64,000 nt of DNA from CAYQQU01 sp964419545. GTDB taxonomy: Bacteria; Bacteroidota; Bacteroidia; Chitinophagales; Saprospiraceae. Location of the stretch: positions 186,001 to 250,000 of the forward strand of contig CAYQQU010000001.1 in NCBI GenBank assembly GCA_964419545.1, written 5' to 3'. Position 1 is the stretch's first letter. Every line of letters begins with the position of its first letter. Shown here piece by piece: positions 8,617 to 17,390 of this stretch. The notes below the pieces were generated by a model, which was given only the letters and a program-made list of their open reading frames with translations, had not been told where the DNA came from and ran no database searches. A program made the position numbers and the translations under genes.

Positions 8617-9783
8617 TCAGGCCGTGGCCCGTGAGGGCTTTTTGACGATCAGGGATCGTAAGTCTTCGTCGTCGACCTCGCGCCGCGCGTCGGCCATCAC
8701 CAGAAAAGCTTCGTAGACGCGGTCCAGCTCGTTTTTCGTCAGGTCAAAACCGATCTGTTTGGCGCGAAAAGCGATGGCGGCCCGCCCGCTGCGCGCGGTG
8801 AGCACGATCTTGGAGTGGTCGACGCCTACTTCCAGCGGATTGATGATTTCGTAGGTTTCCCTTCTTTTGATGACCCCGTCCTGGTGGATGCCCGAAGAGT
8901 GGGCGAAAGCATTGGCGCCGACGATGGCTTTATTGGGTTGTACGGGCATGCCCATGCGCTCGGAGACCAGGCGGCTGGCCGGATAAATGCGGGGCGTACG
9001 GATGCCGGTAGTCAGCGCCAGGTCGGGATGCTGGCGGAGGATCATCACCACTTCTTCAAGTGAAGTATTGCCCGCCCGTTCGCCGATGCCGTTGATCGTA
9101 CATTCGATCTGGCGGGCGCCGTTCTGTACGCCGGCGATGGAATTGGCGGTGGCGAGCCCGAGGTCGTTATGGCAGTGGGTGGACAGGGTGGCCCGGTGGA
9201 TACCGCTGACGTTTTCGCGCAGGTAGCGGATTTTGGCGCCGTAATCTTCCGGCAGGCAATAGCCGGTGGTATCCGGGATGTTCAGCACGGTGGCGCCGGC
9301 TTTGATGACGGCTTCCAGGATGCGGGCGAGGTATTCGTTATCGGTGCGACCGGCGTCTTCGGCGTAGAATTCGACATCTTCCACGAACTGCTTGGCGTAT
9401 TTTACGGCCGCCACGGCGCGATCAAAGATTTCTTCGCGATCGCTTTTCAGCTTATATTGAATATGGAGATCGGAAGTGCCGATACCCGTGTGTATGCGGG
9501 GGCGCCGGGCGCCGCGCAGGGCTTCGGCCGCCGTTTCAATATCCTTGCGCACGGCGCGGGACAAGCCGCAGACCACCGGTTCTTTGACCGCAGCGGCCAC
9601 CGCGGATACCGACTGGAAGTCGCCCGGGCTGGAAATGGGGAAACCCGCCTCGATGATATCGACGCCAAGCCCTTCCAGGGCAAGGGCGATCTCTACTTTT
9701 TGCTCGGTGTTGAGCTTGCAACCGGGCACCTGCTCCCCGTCCCTGAGGGTCGTGTCGAAGATATCCACTTTCTGGTCGGCCAT
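8617..9783 (-). CDS. leuA: 2-isopropylmalate synthase
   Basis: LeuA condenses 2-oxoisovalerate with acetyl-CoA, the committed step of leucine synthesis. HMGL/DRE-TIM features are the N-terminal VDIFDTTLRDGEQVPG, the metal-binding HCHND (LSTHCHNDLGLATANS), and the second-half signature AHSSGIHQDGVIK. The protein from ATG 9783 (MADQKVDIFDTT) is 388 residues, shorter than the roughly 500-residue enzymes with a full C-terminal leucine-sensing domain. That suggests a short form with altered or absent feedback regulation (inference). An in-frame upstream ATG at 9837 lies after the predicted transcription start and cannot be excluded, but it would add an unusual arginine-rich N-terminus. Confidence 0.94.
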   Translation of the reverse strand: MADQKVDIFDTTLRDGEQVPGCKLNTEQKVEIALALEGLGVDIIEAGFPISSPGDFQSVSAVAAAVKEPVVCGLSRAVRKDIETAAEALRGARRPRIHTGIGTSDLHIQYKLKSDREEIFDRAVAAVKYAKQFVEDVEFYAEDAGRTDNEYLARILEAVIKAGATVLNIPDTTGYCLPEDYGAKIRYLRENVSGIHRATLSTHCHNDLGLATANSIAGVQNGARQIECTINGIGERAGNTSLEEVVMILRQHPDLALTTGIRTPRIYPASRLVSERMGMPVQPNKAIVGANAFAHSSGIHQDGVIKRRETYEIINPLEVGVDHSKIVLTARSGRAAIAFRAKQIGFDLTKNELDRVYEAFLVMADARREVDDEDLRSLIVKKPSRATA

Positions 9784-9896
9784 GGGTGTGTCTGTTTGCG
9801 TCCTTCCCGGCGGTTTGTTTCGTCGAAGGAGAATCATCGCCCGCAAACTACCGAAGAACGTTTTTTGAAAAGAAAACTGTAAGTTTGCCGGAATAC

Positions 9897-9928
9897 CAAA
9901 TATAGCCGGCCGCAAGGGGCCGTTTCAA
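9897..9928 (-). promoter_or_regulatory. candidate leu operon promoter with internal dyad
   Basis: On the minus strand TTG (9926-9928) is followed after 21 bases by TATATTTG (9897-9904), a perfect match to the Bacteroidota TTG / TAnnTTTG housekeeping promoter. The spacer holds a 5-bp inverted repeat CGGCC/GGCCG (9907-9911, 9918-9922), a possible operator. Transcription would start near 9890 and leave a leader of roughly 100 bases before leuA. Confidence 0.65.
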
Positions 9929-10017
9929 ATCAAATTACCTTATTAGTCCAAATCTGTAGCCCTGACCGCTTTTTTCAAGGTATTGTAAACCAGGTTTTTG
10001 CGAAAAAAAGAATTACA

Positions 10018-11592
10018 ATGCCCAAACAAAAGACCGACGACCTCGTCAACTTGATCAAATCGCTTACCCGGGCAGAAAAGCGGCATTTCCGACTGTTTGT
10101 GCGGCGCAATCAGGCTTCGGACGATATTCTCTTTCTGCAACTGTTCGATTTTATCGACAAGTTTAAAGTTTACGACGAAGAGCAGATCCTGCGCAAAATT
10201 CCGGAGGTCAAGAAGCGGCAGCTTTCCAACCTTAAAGCGCACCTCTACAAACAATTGCTGATCAGCCTGCGCCTGCTGAGCCGCAATCACAACCCGGATA
10301 TCGAACTGCGCGAGATGATCGATTACGCCCGGGTGCTTTACAACCGCGGGCTGTACCGGCCGGCCCTCGATATGCTTGACAAAACGAAGGAAAAGGCGCT
10401 GGCGGGCAACTTCAAAGCGCTGGCGCTGGAAGTTTTGGATTTCGAAAAGCATATCGAAAGCCAGTACATCACCCGCAGCATCGAAGGGCGCGCCGACGAG
10501 CTGTCGGCCCAAACCCTGCAACTCAACGAGCAGTATACCCGCACCAATCAATTCTCCAACCTCGCCCTGCAGCTGTACGGGCTGTACTTGCGGGTAGGCT
10601 ACGCGCGCAACGAGGCGGACTACGAAGAGGTGAGGCGTTTTTTCCGGGCAAACCTACCGAAGATCAAGCCCGAACAGCTCGACTTTATGGGCCAGGTGTA
10701 TTACTGTCAGGCGCATATTTGGTTCTACCACCTCACGCAGGAATTTCCCTATGCCTATCGCTATGCTCAAAAATGGGTCAATCTGTTCGAGGCGCATCCC
10801 GGCATGAAAACCGTAGAAGCGCCCCTCTATCTGAAAGGGCTGCACAACCTGCTCAACGCCCTTTTCAACGTTTTGCGGCACCGGCAATTTATGGAAGCGC
10901 TGCATCAGCTCGAACAGTTCAAATCGGAATATCCCATCCAGCAGGTGCGCAACATCGAAAGCCTGTACTACCTTTATTACTATATCCACAATATCAAGCG
11001 GCACTTCATGGAGGGCACCTTCAGCGAAGGGCTGAAGCTGGCGCCCGACCTGATGAAGCTGATCGAATCGGATCGCCACAACTGGGACAACCACCGGGTG
11101 ATGGTCTTCTACTACCGCATCGCCTGCCTCTACTTCGGCAGCGGCGACAACGACAACGCCATCCACTACCTGAATTTGATCATCAACCAGAAAAACCCCG
11201 ATTACCGGGCCGATATTCAGTGTTTCGCCCGCATACTGAGCCTGATCGCGCATTTCGAACTGGGCAATCAACAGTTGCTGGAATACCAGGTGAAATCGGT
11301 GTACCGCTTCTTGGCCAAGATGGAAGACCTGCACGCCGTACAGCTCGAAATATTCCGCTTCCTGCGGCGAATGCCTCGCATGCGGCGCGACGCGCTGCGC
11401 CAGGAATTTCTGGACCTCCGGGAGCGCCTGCTGTTGCTTGAAAAACAACCCTTCGAAAAACGCCCCTTTCTCTATCTCGATATCATTTCCTGGCTGGAAA
11501 GCAAACTCGAGAACCGCACAGTGCAGGAAATTATTCGCCGCAAATTCCTGGAACGCGAAAAACAAAACGCTGGCGGAGCACCGGCCGGATAG
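10018..11592 (+). CDS. conserved Bacteroidota helical-repeat protein of unknown function
   Basis: This 524-residue cytoplasmic protein has no signal peptide or membrane span. It starts MPKQKTDDLVNLIKSLTRAEKRHF, a beginning I recognise from uncharacterised Bacteroidota proteins, and continues as paired amphipathic helices resembling degenerate TPRs (LYNRGLYRPALDMLDKTKEKA; GSGDNDNAIHYLNLIINQ). The C-terminus is charged and helical (IIRRKFLEREKQN). No enzymatic motif is visible, so a scaffold role is only a guess from the fold. It is transcribed away from the leu operon with a shared intergenic region of about 230 bases. Codon use resembles its neighbours. Confidence 0.75.
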   Translation: MPKQKTDDLVNLIKSLTRAEKRHFRLFVRRNQASDDILFLQLFDFIDKFKVYDEEQILRKIPEVKKRQLSNLKAHLYKQLLISLRLLSRNHNPDIELREMIDYARVLYNRGLYRPALDMLDKTKEKALAGNFKALALEVLDFEKHIESQYITRSIEGRADELSAQTLQLNEQYTRTNQFSNLALQLYGLYLRVGYARNEADYEEVRRFFRANLPKIKPEQLDFMGQVYYCQAHIWFYHLTQEFPYAYRYAQKWVNLFEAHPGMKTVEAPLYLKGLHNLLNALFNVLRHRQFMEALHQLEQFKSEYPIQQVRNIESLYYLYYYIHNIKRHFMEGTFSEGLKLAPDLMKLIESDRHNWDNHRVMVFYYRIACLYFGSGDNDNAIHYLNLIINQKNPDYRADIQCFARILSLIAHFELGNQQLLEYQVKSVYRFLAKMEDLHAVQLEIFRFLRRMPRMRRDALRQEFLDLRERLLLLEKQPFEKRPFLYLDIISWLESKLENRTVQEIIRRKFLEREKQNAGGAPAG

Positions 11593-11914
11593 CGAAAACC
11601 CTGAACCTCAGTTCAAGCCGTAGCAGGAGGCATATCGAGCAGCACGGTGTTTTTGGCCGAAATATTTAGGATAAATCAATAAAATTTGATTAGTTTTATT
11701 ATATTAATCCGGATTAAGGCGACCTGATTTGATTTTTTCGTTACCCTCGTAATAATTTCAAAGCATACCGACTTCAAGACCGGCGTCCGTTCAGGAATGC
11801 CGGGACCTTGCTTTCCGACTGATGGTTTTTAGCTTTTCCTGGTGCTTGGTCAATAGGTGAGGATACCGGGAAAGCGCATAGGACAGAAGATTAGTAGTAT
11901 AAATAAACAAAACT
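11593..11914 (+). other. intergenic region without a gene
   Basis: No credible coding frame was seen in these 322 bases. The middle is AT-rich and contains an inverted repeat AATAAAA/TTTTATT (11678-11684 with 11694-11700) that may end transcription of the upstream gene. The remainder probably carries the promoter of the T9SS protein gene, but no clean TAnnTTTG box was found. Confidence 0.5.
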
Positions 11915-14314
11915 ATGAACCCACAAACACTACCCGCTTTCCGGCTTGCCGGAAAGAACCGCTCTTTTTATGTTAGGCTAAAAAATAGCGCCCTGGCGCT
12001 GCTCTCATTCCTGATCACGCTGGCTGCGCTTTCCAATGGGGAACTGCGCGCCCAAACTTTTCCTTCCGTAACTTCCGGGACGTTGGTGCTGCGCCTGGAA
12101 TCCGATAACGTAACGACTTCCGGATCGAATGTAACGGCCTGGCCCGACCAGTCGGGGCAGGCAAACGACCTGACCGCAGTAGACGCTCCGCAACTGGTGA
12201 GCGGGCTGACGCCCAACGGACAGCCTGCGATTGCTTTCGACGGGACCGACGACCGGCTGCAACGCATCCACGCCACCGATCCTCTGAATGGCTTTCCTGA
12301 CGGCGATGACGACCGGACCATGTTCGTAGTGGTGCGCTACGAATCCGATGGCTGGGGGGGCACTGCCTACGGCAACGACAATGGGGGCCAGGCTTTCGGC
12401 CTGGTGCTTAACGGTAACGGCGACCTGACCGTGCAGCGTTGGGCAAGCGATTACCAGACGTCCATCAACGGAAACGGCATCGGGTGGCTCGTCCAGTCTG
12501 CCGTTCTTTCCACCGACGGGAGCGACAAAGTGTTGCGGCATTACCAAGACGGGGGGCTGATTGACGATATCGATCCCGTTCCAAGTACTCGTCCTTTCAA
12601 TACCAATCTCGTTCGCATGGTCGTGGGGGCTGAAATTGACAATGCCCCGCACTTGGACATGGACGTCGCGGCGATTTTGCTCTACGACGGTGCTTTAAAC
12701 GCGACGGACCGCGATGCAGTGGAATCTTACCTACAAAATAAATACCTGCGTTGTCTGACGAATTTTGCCGTAACTACTCCCGCCTGCAACGGTATCGACG
12801 CCGAATTCGATATTTCGTTCGACGTCACCAACAGCAGCGGCAATTACACGGTATTTGACGAGTTTGATAATGTCATCGATAATTTTTCCGATGTATCCAC
12901 CGGTTCGGTCACCCGCACCATTACGGTGACCAGCCCGACTTCGTCGTCCAGCATGTCGGTACGCGTGGAAGATACGAACGACGCAAACTGTACCTCCCAG
13001 ACTCTTTCCGTTTCCATCCCTCATTGCAACGCCATCGATTGTAATGTTACAGCCTCCGGAAGCCTCGTCCTATGGCTGGAGTCGGATGCCGGCGTCACCG
13101 TGACCTCGGGCGACGTCACCCAGTGGGCCGATCAGTCGGGAAGCGGGAACACCTTATTCGGTTCGGGCGATCCGAAACTTATGCTGGGAACGAGCCCGGG
13201 AAGCCCGAACGGGGAAAACTACATCGAGTTCGACGGCTCGGGCGATAAGCTGGAACGCCTGAACGCCAACGACGCCATTTCCGGACTATCAACGGGGAGT
13301 GACGATCGTACGATCGCTTTCGTTGTCCGCTATAATACGACCGGCGTTTTTGGCGGCCTGTCTCACGGTGACGGTTCTCCCAACCAGGCCTTCGGCCTTA
13401 CCACCAACGGTTCGAGCGGCTTACTGACCATCCAGGGCTGGGGTGGTGGTAACGACAAAATATCGGGCGAACCAGGAACCGGACAAGGCTGGTTGGTGCA
13501 ATCGGCAGTGCTCGGGGATGACGAGTATTTCCACTACCGGGACGGCGCCCAGATCGGCAATGGCAAACATACCTACAACACCGCCAATGATAAACTCGTC
13601 ATTGCCGAAGAAATCAATAATCTGGGCTTCGTAGAAATTGACGTCGCGGCCGCCCTGATCTTCGACCGGGCGCTCAACGGGCCCGAATTGCAGAACCTAC
13701 ATGATTTTCTGCGCTCCAAATACCTGGGAGCAGGCGTCTGCACCGTTACTGCCCAGGCTTTTCCGGCGGAACTGGTCCACTTTTCGGCCCGCTACGAAAA
13801 TGAAGCGGTCAACCTGCACTGGATTACCCAGGTGGAAGTCAACTTCGCCGGCTTCAGCGTAGAACGTTCGCTCGACGGGCGTTCTTTTGAAACCGTCGCC
13901 TGGGTGGATGCGGCCGGCGGCGACCACGAGCAGCACTACCGCCTGCAGGACGAAGACCTTCCGCCTTCGAACTTGTTCTATTACCGGCTCCGGCAGGTGG
14001 ATATCGACGGCAGCTACGAATATTCGAAAGTGGTGGCTATCGCCCGCGACCAATGGGATGAAACCGGGATCACCGTATTCCCCAACCCCAGTTCGGGCCT
14101 GGTGACCGTTTCTCTGCCCGAGGGGCTCCGTTACGAGAGGGGGGAAGCCCGGCTCTGGGACCAGACCGGCCGCCTGTTGCAACGATCGTTCTTTAGTCCG
14201 GGCGACGTCGGCGATCTGCTGACCTTAGACTGGCGAGCGACGCCGGCCGGGATTTACCTGCTGGAAATGGCGGTAGGGACGGAGGTGATCCGGCGCAAGC
14301 TGGTGATTCGCTAG
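11915..14314 (+). CDS. secreted T9SS cargo with two LamG-like modules
   Basis: 799 residues. An N-terminal hydrophobic signal (SALALLSFLITLAALSNGELRAQ) is followed by two homologous LamG/concanavalin-like modules of about 230 residues (roughly 54-285 and 385-608). They share SG(T/S)LVL-LESD, W-DQSG, DDRT, QAFGL, GWLVQSAVL and a closing -YLQNKYL / -FLRSKYL. A short beta domain separates them. A fibronectin-like segment (ELVHFSARYENEAVNLHW) precedes the C-terminal type A sorting domain (VFPNPSSGLVTVSLP ... AGIYLLEMAVGTEVIRRKLVIR). The protein is therefore predicted to be exported and attached or released by the type IX system. Substrate binding by the modules is not deducible. Its stop lies 3 bases from that of convergent purB. 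Confidence 0.88.
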   Translation: MNPQTLPAFRLAGKNRSFYVRLKNSALALLSFLITLAALSNGELRAQTFPSVTSGTLVLRLESDNVTTSGSNVTAWPDQSGQANDLTAVDAPQLVSGLTPNGQPAIAFDGTDDRLQRIHATDPLNGFPDGDDDRTMFVVVRYESDGWGGTAYGNDNGGQAFGLVLNGNGDLTVQRWASDYQTSINGNGIGWLVQSAVLSTDGSDKVLRHYQDGGLIDDIDPVPSTRPFNTNLVRMVVGAEIDNAPHLDMDVAAILLYDGALNATDRDAVESYLQNKYLRCLTNFAVTTPACNGIDAEFDISFDVTNSSGNYTVFDEFDNVIDNFSDVSTGSVTRTITVTSPTSSSSMSVRVEDTNDANCTSQTLSVSIPHCNAIDCNVTASGSLVLWLESDAGVTVTSGDVTQWADQSGSGNTLFGSGDPKLMLGTSPGSPNGENYIEFDGSGDKLERLNANDAISGLSTGSDDRTIAFVVRYNTTGVFGGLSHGDGSPNQAFGLTTNGSSGLLTIQGWGGGNDKISGEPGTGQGWLVQSAVLGDDEYFHYRDGAQIGNGKHTYNTANDKLVIAEEINNLGFVEIDVAAALIFDRALNGPELQNLHDFLRSKYLGAGVCTVTAQAFPAELVHFSARYENEAVNLHWITQVEVNFAGFSVERSLDGRSFETVAWVDAAGGDHEQHYRLQDEDLPPSNLFYYRLRQVDIDGSYEYSKVVAIARDQWDETGITVFPNPSSGLVTVSLPEGLRYERGEARLWDQTGRLLQRSFFSPGDVGDLLTLDWRATPAGIYLLEMAVGTEVIRRKLVIR

Positions 14315-14317
14315 CGC

Positions 14318-15652
14318 TCAGACTTTCCCGATGTAATTGTGGGGCGATATCCGCTTCAGCTCCGTTTTCACCTGATCGCTGACCTGCAGCTGGTCGACAA
14401 AGGCGTGGATTTCTTCCCGCCCGACGTTTGACTTGCCGCGGGTCAGCTCCTTCAGCGCCTCGTACGGGCGGGGGTATCCCTCGCGGCGCAGGACGGTTTG
14501 GATGGCTTCGGCGACCACCAGCCAGTTGGCTTCCAGGTCGCGTTGCAGCTTGACCTCGTTCAGGGTCAGTTTGTCCAGCCCTTTTTCCATGGCTTTCAGG
14601 GCGATCAGGGTATGGGCGAAAGGCACGCCGATATTGCGCAGTACGGTACTGTCGGTAAGATCGCGCTGCAGGCGGGAAACGGGTAGTTTGTCGGCCAGAT
14701 GTGTGAATAAACCGTTGGCCAATCCCAGGTTGCCTTCCGCGTTTTCAAAATCGATGGGGTTGACCTTGTGGGGCATGGCCGAAGAGCCGATCTCGCCGGC
14801 TACGACCTTTTGATTAAAATACTCCATCGAGATGTACGTCCAGACGTCGCGGCACAGGTCGATGAAGATGGTGTTGATTCGCTTCATCGCCATGAAGAGA
14901 GCCGCCAGGTTGTCGTAGTGTTCGATTTGCGTCGTCGGATGAGACCGCACCAGCCCCAGAATATCCTGGACGAACTTCTCGCCGAACTGCCGCCAGTCGA
15001 TTTCGGGATAGGCGGCGTAGTGCGCGTTGAAATTCCCCGTGGCGCCGCCGAATTTTGCGGCGTAGGGCACCGTTTCCAGTTGCCGGCGCTGCCCTTCGAT
15101 GCGGGCGACAAAAACCGATAATTCCTTCCCCAGAGTAGTCGGGGAAGCAGGTTGCCCGTGCGTGCGGGCGAGCATGGGGACCTTCGCCCAGGAAGCAGCG
15201 AGGTGGCGGATCTTTTCAACGAGGCGGGTAAGCTGCGGCAGATAGACCTGTTCGACCGCGTGTTTGAGCGATAGGGGGATGGCCGTGTTGTTGATGTCCT
15301 GGGAGGTCAGGCCGAAATGGATGAACTCCTGGAAGCGATCGAGGCTCAATGCAGTGAACTTTTCCTTCAGATAGTACTCGACGGCTTTCACGTCGTGGTT
15401 GGTTTCCCGTTCGATATGCTTGATGCGTTCGGCCTCGGCGAGTTCGAACTGATTGACGAGGCGGATCAGCTCATTGCGGTCGTTTTCGCCAAAATCTTTC
15501 AACTGGGGCAGCGGCAGGGCCGCCAGGGCCAGGAAATAATGGACTTCCACCAATACGCGGTAGCGGATCAGCGCGTACTCCGAAAAGTAATCGCTCAATT
15601 CGTTGACTTTATTCTGATACCGCCCGTCGATGGGAGAAATTGCCGTCAGCAT
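14318..15652 (-). CDS. purB: adenylosuccinate lyase
   Basis: PurB cleaves adenylosuccinate to AMP and SAICAR to AICAR, releasing fumarate. The 444-residue product begins MLTAISPIDGRYQNKVNELS, as in the E. coli-type enzymes. It contains HFGLTSQDINNTA, the catalytic His region (ARTHGQPASPTTLGKEL) and the flexible signature loop GSSAMPHKVNPIDFENAEGN. A longer in-frame extension back to 15739 is rejected because a well-matched promoter lies between the two starts. The gene converges with the T9SS cargo gene, with essentially no space between stops. Confidence 0.96.
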   Translation of the reverse strand: MLTAISPIDGRYQNKVNELSDYFSEYALIRYRVLVEVHYFLALAALPLPQLKDFGENDRNELIRLVNQFELAEAERIKHIERETNHDVKAVEYYLKEKFTALSLDRFQEFIHFGLTSQDINNTAIPLSLKHAVEQVYLPQLTRLVEKIRHLAASWAKVPMLARTHGQPASPTTLGKELSVFVARIEGQRRQLETVPYAAKFGGATGNFNAHYAAYPEIDWRQFGEKFVQDILGLVRSHPTTQIEHYDNLAALFMAMKRINTIFIDLCRDVWTYISMEYFNQKVVAGEIGSSAMPHKVNPIDFENAEGNLGLANGLFTHLADKLPVSRLQRDLTDSTVLRNIGVPFAHTLIALKAMEKGLDKLTLNEVKLQRDLEANWLVVAEAIQTVLRREGYPRPYEALKELTRGKSNVGREEIHAFVDQLQVSDQVKTELKRISPHNYIGKV

Positions 15653-15679
15653 GGGTCTTCGTATTATTTTTGGAGACGA

Positions 15680-15711
15680 CAAATGTAATAAGATTAGCGG
15701 TAGCTTTCCAA
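15680..15711 (-). promoter_or_regulatory. candidate purB promoter
   Basis: On the minus strand TTG (15709-15711) is separated by 21 bases from TACATTTG (15680-15687), an exact TAnnTTTG box. Transcription would begin near 15673, about 20 bases before the chosen purB ATG at 15652, which supports that start. Confidence 0.7.
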
Positions 15712-15744
15712 CAACTTGCTTTTCTTCGGGCTGCAACATCCGGG

Positions 15745-16050
15745 TTAGGCTGCCGAGCGGCCGGACAGGCGCTGGAGGATGCCGAGGATTTCCCGGAAAT
15801 CCTCGCCGGTGAGGGAATAGAAGGTGAAGCGCCCTTTGCGTTTGGCTTCGACGACCTGGTGGTAGCGCAGGATCTTGAGGTGATGGGAAGCAGTGGCCTG
15901 CTCTATCCCCAGTTGATCATGTATTTCGGTAACGGAGAGCGCTTCGCGCCGGCCGAGCAGTTCGATGATGGCCAGCCGAACGGGATGGGCTATGGCGCGC
16001 AATAATTCTGACGCATTATCAAATTTCAGTAAGTTGACTTCGGCGACCAT
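15745..16050 (-). CDS. ArsR-family winged-helix transcriptional regulator
   Basis: This 101-residue protein has the ArsR-type DNA-binding fold: LLRAIAHPVRLAIIELLGR, the recognition helix region LGIEQATASHHLKILRYHQVVEAKRKGR, and the wing FTFYSLTGEDFREIL. It contains no cysteine and lacks the ELCVCDL-type metal site of ArsR/SmtB metal sensors, so it probably senses something other than arsenite or cadmium, or acts without a ligand. It lies downstream of the DRTGG ATPase gene and upstream of purB, all on the minus strand, but has its own 160-base upstream region. Its regulon cannot be inferred from position alone. Confidence 0.85.
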   Translation of the reverse strand: MVAEVNLLKFDNASELLRAIAHPVRLAIIELLGRREALSVTEIHDQLGIEQATASHHLKILRYHQVVEAKRKGRFTFYSLTGEDFREILGILQRLSGRSAA

Positions 16051-16094
16051 GGACGGATTTTTCGCTAAAATCGGTAATTAAATCCCCAACCGCC

Positions 16095-16110
16095 ATCCCC
16101 AATTGGGAAT
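16095..16110. promoter_or_regulatory. imperfect palindrome upstream of the ArsR-type gene
   Basis: ATCCCCAATTGGGAAT is a 16-base palindrome with one mismatched pair and a perfect core CCCAATTGGG (16098-16107), centred about 52 bases before the regulator's start. ArsR-family proteins bind such dyads and often autoregulate, so this is a candidate operator. Confidence 0.35.
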
Positions 16111-16212
16111 CGGGGCTATGGACTTTATCCGCCAAGAGTGGTCAGGTTGTTGATTTTCAGGCTTTTGAGGCAGGGTTGTCAGAAGCCGGGTTTTTGTAAA
16201 ATTTACACGAAC

Positions 16213-17334
16213 TTAAACCCGGTTGAGGCTGAGTTGTTGCAGGACGGTGTCCATGTCGACGTGTTGTCGGATGAGCTCGATGGCGCGTTTGGATTTCCAG
16301 GGGGTTTTGGTGTTTATTTTCACCTCGATGCGGCTGATTTTGACGACCGAGCCGTAGGTGTCGAGGGTGGTGGACATGACGGGGATCTTGTGTTCCAGGA
16401 AGTAAGGGTTGTTGAGGTCGGCTTTGTCGTACCAGCGGGCGTGGCGCCCGTCGCCGGTGACGATCACGCCCGAAAGGGGAGAACGGGTCAGTTCCTTGAG
16501 TTTGGAGATGGCTTTTATTTTTTCCACCGCTTCGTCGATGCGTTTATTACTGACCACCAACAGGATATTGCGGAAGGAGCTGAACTCGTGGACATCGACC
16601 AGGGAGCCGGCCAGGATGTCTTCCACCCGGTTGTTCATGCGATTGGCGTTGAGGATGACTTTGCCCTTGATGGCCTGATTGATGGTTTCCATGATGGGAA
16701 AAGACAGCGTCTTGTCGTAGGGCAGCACCCCCAGTACGGCCACGCCCATTTCCTGCAGGCGGCGGCGCAGGTAAAACTCCACTTCCTCCTTTTTGTCGGG
16801 CAGCACCTTATTGATGATGGCGCCGATGATGGGCACGCCTTCTTCGCGGAACAAAGAGAGGCTGAGGTTGAGGCGGTCGATGGTATTGCCGATGCCGCCT
16901 TCGACGATAAGGATGACCCCCGAGCCGAGCATCTTGGCTACCTGGGCGTTGGAGAGGTTGACCACGCTTCCGACCCCCGGGTGGCCCGTTCCTTCGTATA
17001 CCACGATGTCGTATTGTTTTTCGAGGGCTTCCGATGCTTTGATGATGTTGGGGGTAAAATCGAATTGGGACGGGTCTTCTATGAATTCTTTGGTGACGCC
17101 ACGCGCCAGGATGACGGGGCTGTGGATTTCCGGGCACATCTCGAAGCCGATCACTTTGGCAAATAACACTGCGTCTTTGTCTACCAGGGCGTTATTGACC
17201 GTGAGGAATTTCTGGCCTACGGGTTTGCAGTAGCCGGTCTTGAAACCCTGTGCCTGCAGGTTGGCGATAATCCCCAGCGTGGAGGTGGTTTTCCCGACGT
17301 GTTGACCGGTAGCCGCGACGTAGATGTTCTTCAT
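16213..17334 (-). CDS. P-loop ATPase (BioD-like) fused to DRTGG domain
   Basis: 373 residues from the ATG at 17332-17334 (MKNIYVAATGQHVGKTTST); a GTG one codon earlier is possible. The N-terminal half is a dethiobiotin-synthetase/CobB-like P-loop NTPase with Walker A GQHVGKTT, the acidic region VVYEGTGHPGVGSVVNLSNAQ and VILIVEGGIGNTIDRLN. The C-terminal part from about residue 215 resembles the DRTGG domain found in the N-terminus of long phosphotransacetylases and in stand-alone regulators (LSGVIVTGDGRHARWYDKAD). No Pta catalytic domain is attached. The family's function is unsettled, and a regulatory or ligand-sensing role is inferred. It follows the acyl-CoA ligase gene, with a long hairpin between them. 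Confidence 0.8.
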   Translation of the reverse strand: MKNIYVAATGQHVGKTTSTLGIIANLQAQGFKTGYCKPVGQKFLTVNNALVDKDAVLFAKVIGFEMCPEIHSPVILARGVTKEFIEDPSQFDFTPNIIKASEALEKQYDIVVYEGTGHPGVGSVVNLSNAQVAKMLGSGVILIVEGGIGNTIDRLNLSLSLFREEGVPIIGAIINKVLPDKKEEVEFYLRRRLQEMGVAVLGVLPYDKTLSFPIMETINQAIKGKVILNANRMNNRVEDILAGSLVDVHEFSSFRNILLVVSNKRIDEAVEKIKAISKLKELTRSPLSGVIVTGDGRHARWYDKADLNNPYFLEHKIPVMSTTLDTYGSVVKISRIEVKINTKTPWKSKRAIELIRQHVDMDTVLQQLSLNRV

Positions 17335-17336
17335 CA

Positions 17337-17372
17337 CAGAATGATTTTAACCCAATTTAGAAAATCATTCTG
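17337..17372. repeat. 12-bp perfect inverted repeat between ligase and DRTGG genes
   Basis: CAGAATGATTTT (17337-17348) and AAAATCATTCTG (17361-17372) are exact complements separated by 12 bases. The dyad ends 3 bases before the ATG of the DRTGG gene and begins 18 bases after the ligase stop. On the transcribed minus strand it could be a terminator for the ligase transcript or a control hairpin covering the next start. There is no long T-run. Confidence 0.75.
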
Positions 17373-17390
17373 AATCCTGCTGAAGATGGC

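Noticed and set aside
15653..15739. N-terminal extension of PurB
   Set aside because: A well-matched promoter lies inside the extension, and the extra residues do not match the family.
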